NCBI GenBank assembly: GCA_910577325.1
Contig: CAJTMR010000003.1
Location: 124,001-188,000 of the forward strand
DNA from: an uncultured Parabacteroides sp.
GTDB taxonomy: Bacteria; Bacteroidota; Bacteroidia; Bacteroidales; Tannerellaceae
Reading direction: 5' to 3'
Length of the DNA stretch: 64,000 nucleotides
Position 1 is the stretch's first letter. Every line of letters begins with the position of its first letter. The translations under genes were made by a program, and so were the position numbers. Below are positions 60,841 through 64,000 of the stretch, piece by piece. The notes beneath the pieces are model-generated. The model was not told the DNA's origin. It ran no database searches and worked only from the letters and a program-made list of their open reading frames with translations.

Positions 60841-62142
60841 TCACAAATATTCCTTTATTTTATTAATAATATTTTGAGATGCAGTCATACCATTAGGTAT
60901 ATTCAAATATGTATCAAAAAACAATTTTCTTTGAGCATACATAGAGTCATTATCTTGTATAACAACTTTTTCTATAAAAGTTGTTATATCATCTTCATTA
61001 TTAACTCGATAATGAAGATTTAAAGCCTGTCTTCCAAAATAATTTAAGTTCTTTCTTCTATTAGTGAAGGATGAAAAAAGTACAGGTTTTAATGTATACA
61101 AGTATTCAATTAAAAAAGACCCACTGTCATGCATTAAAGCATCCGAAGTCAAAAAAAGATCAATATATTCCCCCTCTGCTAAAAAAGTATTTTCCGAATT
61201 TTCCCAAAAATCATAATAAGAATCTGTTCTTTTACTTCCCCACCCTTTATGATTATATAATTTAGGCTTTAATAAAGGATGAGGTTTAAAAGCAATTTGA
61301 ATTTTATCTTTATATTTAATTGCCAAGTTCATAAATAGATCTGACACTTTTAAAAAATCCGTATAACCATTACTTTCAATAGAATGATGTGGAGCCCATA
61401 TTATTCTTTTAATCAAAGGATTTTTAATTTTCCAACAATCATTAATAACTTTATTTTTCAACAAAAACAAATCACAACCAGGATAACCACTAACATATAC
61501 ATTTTTTGCTTTTATAAACTCTTCTGAATACGATATTTGTTTATGAACTAATGTTTCAGCAAAATGAATCCATAACAAATTATGAAACAAAAGATCAAAA
61601 TATGCCCTTCCTTGAATTTCCATAAAGGCATATGGGACATAGCAAGTCAATACATTTGGGAAATTACTTATCGCATACTCCTTCTTAGAAATACCCGAAT
61701 ATGGTCTCGAAAAAAATATAATATCAGGATTAATTTGAGCATGAACATCAATCCAAGAATTGAGAACACTATCAAATGATTTTATAACTTTATATCCCTT
61801 AGATTTCATTAAAAGATATGTTTTATCCATATTTTCCCACATGAACTCATCACCTCTTGCCAATTCAGGAACAACCAAAACCATTGGTTCAAAGCATGGA
61901 TCATCATTCATTAGTTTATATAATAAATCATATTTCCAAATAGATGATAACTGAGCAAAAAATACAACCTTAATTGACTTTTTTCCTTTTAATGCAAAAG
62001 CTAATTTTTCATTTCTATTTTGCTGATCAAAAATAAGTTTCTTTTCAACAGTGTGTCTTCTAATTACGGATTTTATAACAGAAACTTTATAACGATATTT
62101 TTCTGATACATATTTAGCATATAGACTATGAATCACTTGCAT
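60841..62142 (-). CDS. CDP-glycerol glycerophosphotransferase-like (TagB/TagF family) protein
   Basis: 433 residues. After a basic helical N-terminus the GT-B-like transferase region holds KVVFFAQLSSIWKYDLLYKLM, PDIIFFSRPYSG, the motif IIWAPHHSIE at about 240, IQIAFKPHPLLKPKL and the late TSDALMHDSGSFLIEYLYTLKPVLF, all typical of PF04464. Such proteins transfer glycerol- or ribitol-phosphate, or related phospho-alcohols, from CDP donors. It starts 1 nt after the stop of the nucleotidyltransferase fusion, so donor synthesis and transfer may be encoded together. Confidence 0.8.
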   Translation of the reverse strand: MQVIHSLYAKYVSEKYRYKVSVIKSVIRRHTVEKKLIFDQQNRNEKLAFALKGKKSIKVVFFAQLSSIWKYDLLYKLMNDDPCFEPMVLVVPELARGDEFMWENMDKTYLLMKSKGYKVIKSFDSVLNSWIDVHAQINPDIIFFSRPYSGISKKEYAISNFPNVLTCYVPYAFMEIQGRAYFDLLFHNLLWIHFAETLVHKQISYSEEFIKAKNVYVSGYPGCDLFLLKNKVINDCWKIKNPLIKRIIWAPHHSIESNGYTDFLKVSDLFMNLAIKYKDKIQIAFKPHPLLKPKLYNHKGWGSKRTDSYYDFWENSENTFLAEGEYIDLFLTSDALMHDSGSFLIEYLYTLKPVLFSSFTNRRKNLNYFGRQALNLHYRVNNEDDITTFIEKVVIQDNDSMYAQRKLFFDTYLNIPNGMTASQNIINKIKEYL

Positions 62143-62143
62143 A

Positions 62144-63955
62144 TCACAACAACTCTTTTAAACATTTTATTATCAAATCATTGTCCTCTCTATTTCGAAC
62201 AGCTATACGGATATAATTAGATGAATGAAAGGAAGATTTTGAAGCACAATCCTTAATCAGAATATTATATTTTAGTAATAAAATATTAGCCAATGAAGTT
62301 GATGTAAATTTATTCAATACTTCACAAAGAAAATAATTAGCCTGCGATGGCAACACTCTTAAGTAATTTATAGATTTCAATTTATTGAAAAATCGTTTTC
62401 GTTCATCAACAAAAGAAATACATCCTCTTTTATATTCGTTTTCATACTTAGAATATATCTGTAAATAAAATTCCGCAAAAGAATTAATATTCCAAATCGA
62501 AATACTTTGCTTAATTTGAGACAAAAATAATTGATTTGAACTAGCTACTACTCCCAATCGCAAACCTGGCACTCCAAATGATTTTGAAATACTTTTAACT
62601 ACTATCAAATTGGAGAATTGCTCAAGAATATCATTTTTAAGCAATGAATTGGATGTTCCCCCTTCTGAAAAATCTACAAATGATTCATCAACTACAACAA
62701 AAATATTTTTTTCCTGCGCCCATGATAAAATTTCTAACAAATCTATAATCTGAATAAAATTCCCTGATGGATTATCCGGATTAATAAGTATTAAATTCTG
62801 AATATTCTTATCATCAAAATAATTAATAATATCTCTATACGTATATGAAAAATCTCTATTTGAAGGAGTATATACCAAAAGGTCTTCTGACTTTTTTCTA
62901 TTTGGATATTCTTCAAATGTAGGTTTAATAATACCAATAACACCAGATAAAGACTCCATCAAACATTTTATTAACTCAGCAGCACCATTTCCCACACAGA
63001 CATATTCGCTCTTAATAGAGAAACATTTAGCAGCCAACATATTATTAACAGTCTGGCCAGAAGGATATTCTGTCAACAAAGATATAAAATTTGATTTAAT
63101 TTCATCAATCATTTTTTGAGGAGGAAAATAAGGGTTTACCAAATAACAAAAATCGACTAACTTAGGAAAACGCCAATATCCCCCATATCTTTTCTGTAAT
63201 AATAAAAGCCTTTCATTTTCAGAAGAAAATATAGTTTCTGCAATATCCAAATCTTGGACATCATCAATCTCATACCAATTTTCATTTTCCAATACAAAAG
63301 CTTTTAACTCTGTCTTATGTATTGCAGTAATAACCTTTAAAACTTCCTCATAATAAGCATTTTTTCCAAATGCAGTACTATATGCTTGTAAAAATGGAAC
63401 ATAATATTTTTGAATAAAATCTTTACTAAATTTATATATATTAACAGTTTTGTAATAATTATGAATTTCATTATAACTAAATGAATCCTTCGAAATAAAA
63501 TTCAAGATCTTCTTATTTTCATCAATATCAACAACAGTTCCATCCATCCAATTTTCATAACTTGCTACAGCAACAAGATTTGGATATGGATCCAATATCA
63601 TTTTTTTTATAATCAAAGGATCAAAAATAACATCTGACTCTAATAATAAGGTATCATCTAATAGCAAATAGTCCTTTGCTAAATATAAAGAATAAATATT
63701 ATTTGTAGTTTCATATATTTCATTTTCAACATATTCGATATTTAGTTCATCATACCTATTACCTATATATTTTTTTAAGTTATCACCACCATATCCTACA
63801 ACAATTACAACCCGTTCTAATGAAAACGGTAATAACGACTTTAAAGTACGATCAATTAAAGTCACATCATTCACCTTAATCATGCACTTTGTATTATGTT
63901 TAGTCAATGTTCCCAAACGCCGTCCCATCCCTGCGGCCAATATAACTGCTTGCAT
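62144..63955 (-). CDS. Bifunctional nucleotidyltransferase / class I-II aminotransferase-like (CobD/HisC type) fusion
   Basis: 603 residues. Residues 1-240 are a sugar-phosphate/choline-phosphate cytidylyltransferase-like domain (LAAGMGRRLGTLTKHNTKCMIKVND, LLLESDVIFDP, WYEIDDVQDLDIAE). Residues about 270-603 are a fold-type I PLP enzyme (NPDNPSGN, VVDESFVDFSEGG, PLP lysine in SISKSFGVPGLRLG, IRIAVRNREDN). Similar fusions activate an amino-alcohol phosphate or an aminophosphonate as a CMP derivative. If the PLP half is a CobD-like decarboxylase, phosphoserine would give phosphoethanolamine and then CDP-ethanolamine; an aminotransferase role (as with PntC-linked AEP transaminases) is the alternative. 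Strongly A+T-rich. Confidence 0.8.
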   Translation of the reverse strand: MQAVILAAGMGRRLGTLTKHNTKCMIKVNDVTLIDRTLKSLLPFSLERVVIVVGYGGDNLKKYIGNRYDELNIEYVENEIYETTNNIYSLYLAKDYLLLDDTLLLESDVIFDPLIIKKMILDPYPNLVAVASYENWMDGTVVDIDENKKILNFISKDSFSYNEIHNYYKTVNIYKFSKDFIQKYYVPFLQAYSTAFGKNAYYEEVLKVITAIHKTELKAFVLENENWYEIDDVQDLDIAETIFSSENERLLLLQKRYGGYWRFPKLVDFCYLVNPYFPPQKMIDEIKSNFISLLTEYPSGQTVNNMLAAKCFSIKSEYVCVGNGAAELIKCLMESLSGVIGIIKPTFEEYPNRKKSEDLLVYTPSNRDFSYTYRDIINYFDDKNIQNLILINPDNPSGNFIQIIDLLEILSWAQEKNIFVVVDESFVDFSEGGTSNSLLKNDILEQFSNLIVVKSISKSFGVPGLRLGVVASSNQLFLSQIKQSISIWNINSFAEFYLQIYSKYENEYKRGCISFVDERKRFFNKLKSINYLRVLPSQANYFLCEVLNKFTSTSLANILLLKYNILIKDCASKSSFHSSNYIRIAVRNREDNDLIIKCLKELL

Positions 63956-64000
63956 ATTAATATAAGTTTTTAGTTAAATAAAATCCGCTAACATTCTTTT

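Noticed and set aside
1..64000. CRISPR arrays, tRNA and rRNA genes
   Set aside because: I looked for regularly spaced repeats with unique spacers and for tRNA or rRNA stretches and saw none; the 22-bp and 11-bp arrays have no spacers.

Overview
Organism. The window looks like a chromosome segment of a gut Bacteroidales bacterium, most likely Parabacteroides or a close relative. The grounds are two SusC/SusD outer-membrane pairs, an ECF sigma/FecR pair, a BlaI/BlaR1 system whose sensor carries TonB-like C-terminal domains, a frdCAB-type fumarate reductase operon, many lipoproteins, no Shine-Dalgarno boxes, and recurrent Bacteroidetes promoters (TTG, 19-20 nt, TAnnTTTG). The species call is inference.

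Layout. 1-8.4 kb: a truncated membrane protein, a SusC/SusD pair, a 1.5-kb non-coding stretch with palindromes and a 22-bp array, and a DUF6807 lipoprotein. 8.5-12.1 kb: the fumarate reductase/succinate dehydrogenase operon, then a small RNA gene and dusB on the minus strand. 13.5-16.2 kb: a decayed blaI-blaR1 locus that still has three phased operators, followed by a TPR protein and a beta-propeller lipoprotein. 16.2-19.0 kb: U32 protein, thioesterase and dprA, with two more copies of the small RNA behind them. 19.7-25.6 kb: an intact blaI-blaR1-TPR-propeller operon with the same gene order as the decayed one, then DUF2461. 25.7-28.6 kb: sppA behind two palindromic operators, a DUF2975/HTH pair and a probable unrelated sRNA. 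29.1-34.3 kb: trpB2, two tandem paralogous outer-membrane barrels separated by a 22-bp repeat array, and an rmlD-like reductase. 34.4-41.4 kb: a trans-envelope-signalling PUL (ECF sigma, FecR, STN-containing SusC, SusD) with two matching predicted ECF promoters. 41.6-46.5 kb: asd, a lamin-tail-domain protein, a clostripain peptidase and a 177-bp MITE. 46.6-64 kb: a mostly minus-strand surface-glycan locus.

Most unusual region. Between 50.3 and 59.4 kb, glycosyltransferase genes alternate with ATPase-based, defence-like genes in the same orientation and with tight spacing: AAA + DUF3226 (Toprim-like), a Schlafen/AlbA_2-HATPase protein, a lone AAA ATPase, and a compact PARIS-like AAA + DUF4435 pair. 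The first two modules are each flanked by direct repeats of the 3' end of the glycosyltransferase gene at 53761-54519 (149 bp, and a 23-bp remnant), as if successive cassettes had entered at that stop codon. The far right end, with a nucleotidyltransferase-aminotransferase/decarboxylase fusion and a glycerophosphotransferase-like protein, is visibly more A+T rich and suggests decoration of a glycan with a phospho-amino-alcohol (inference).
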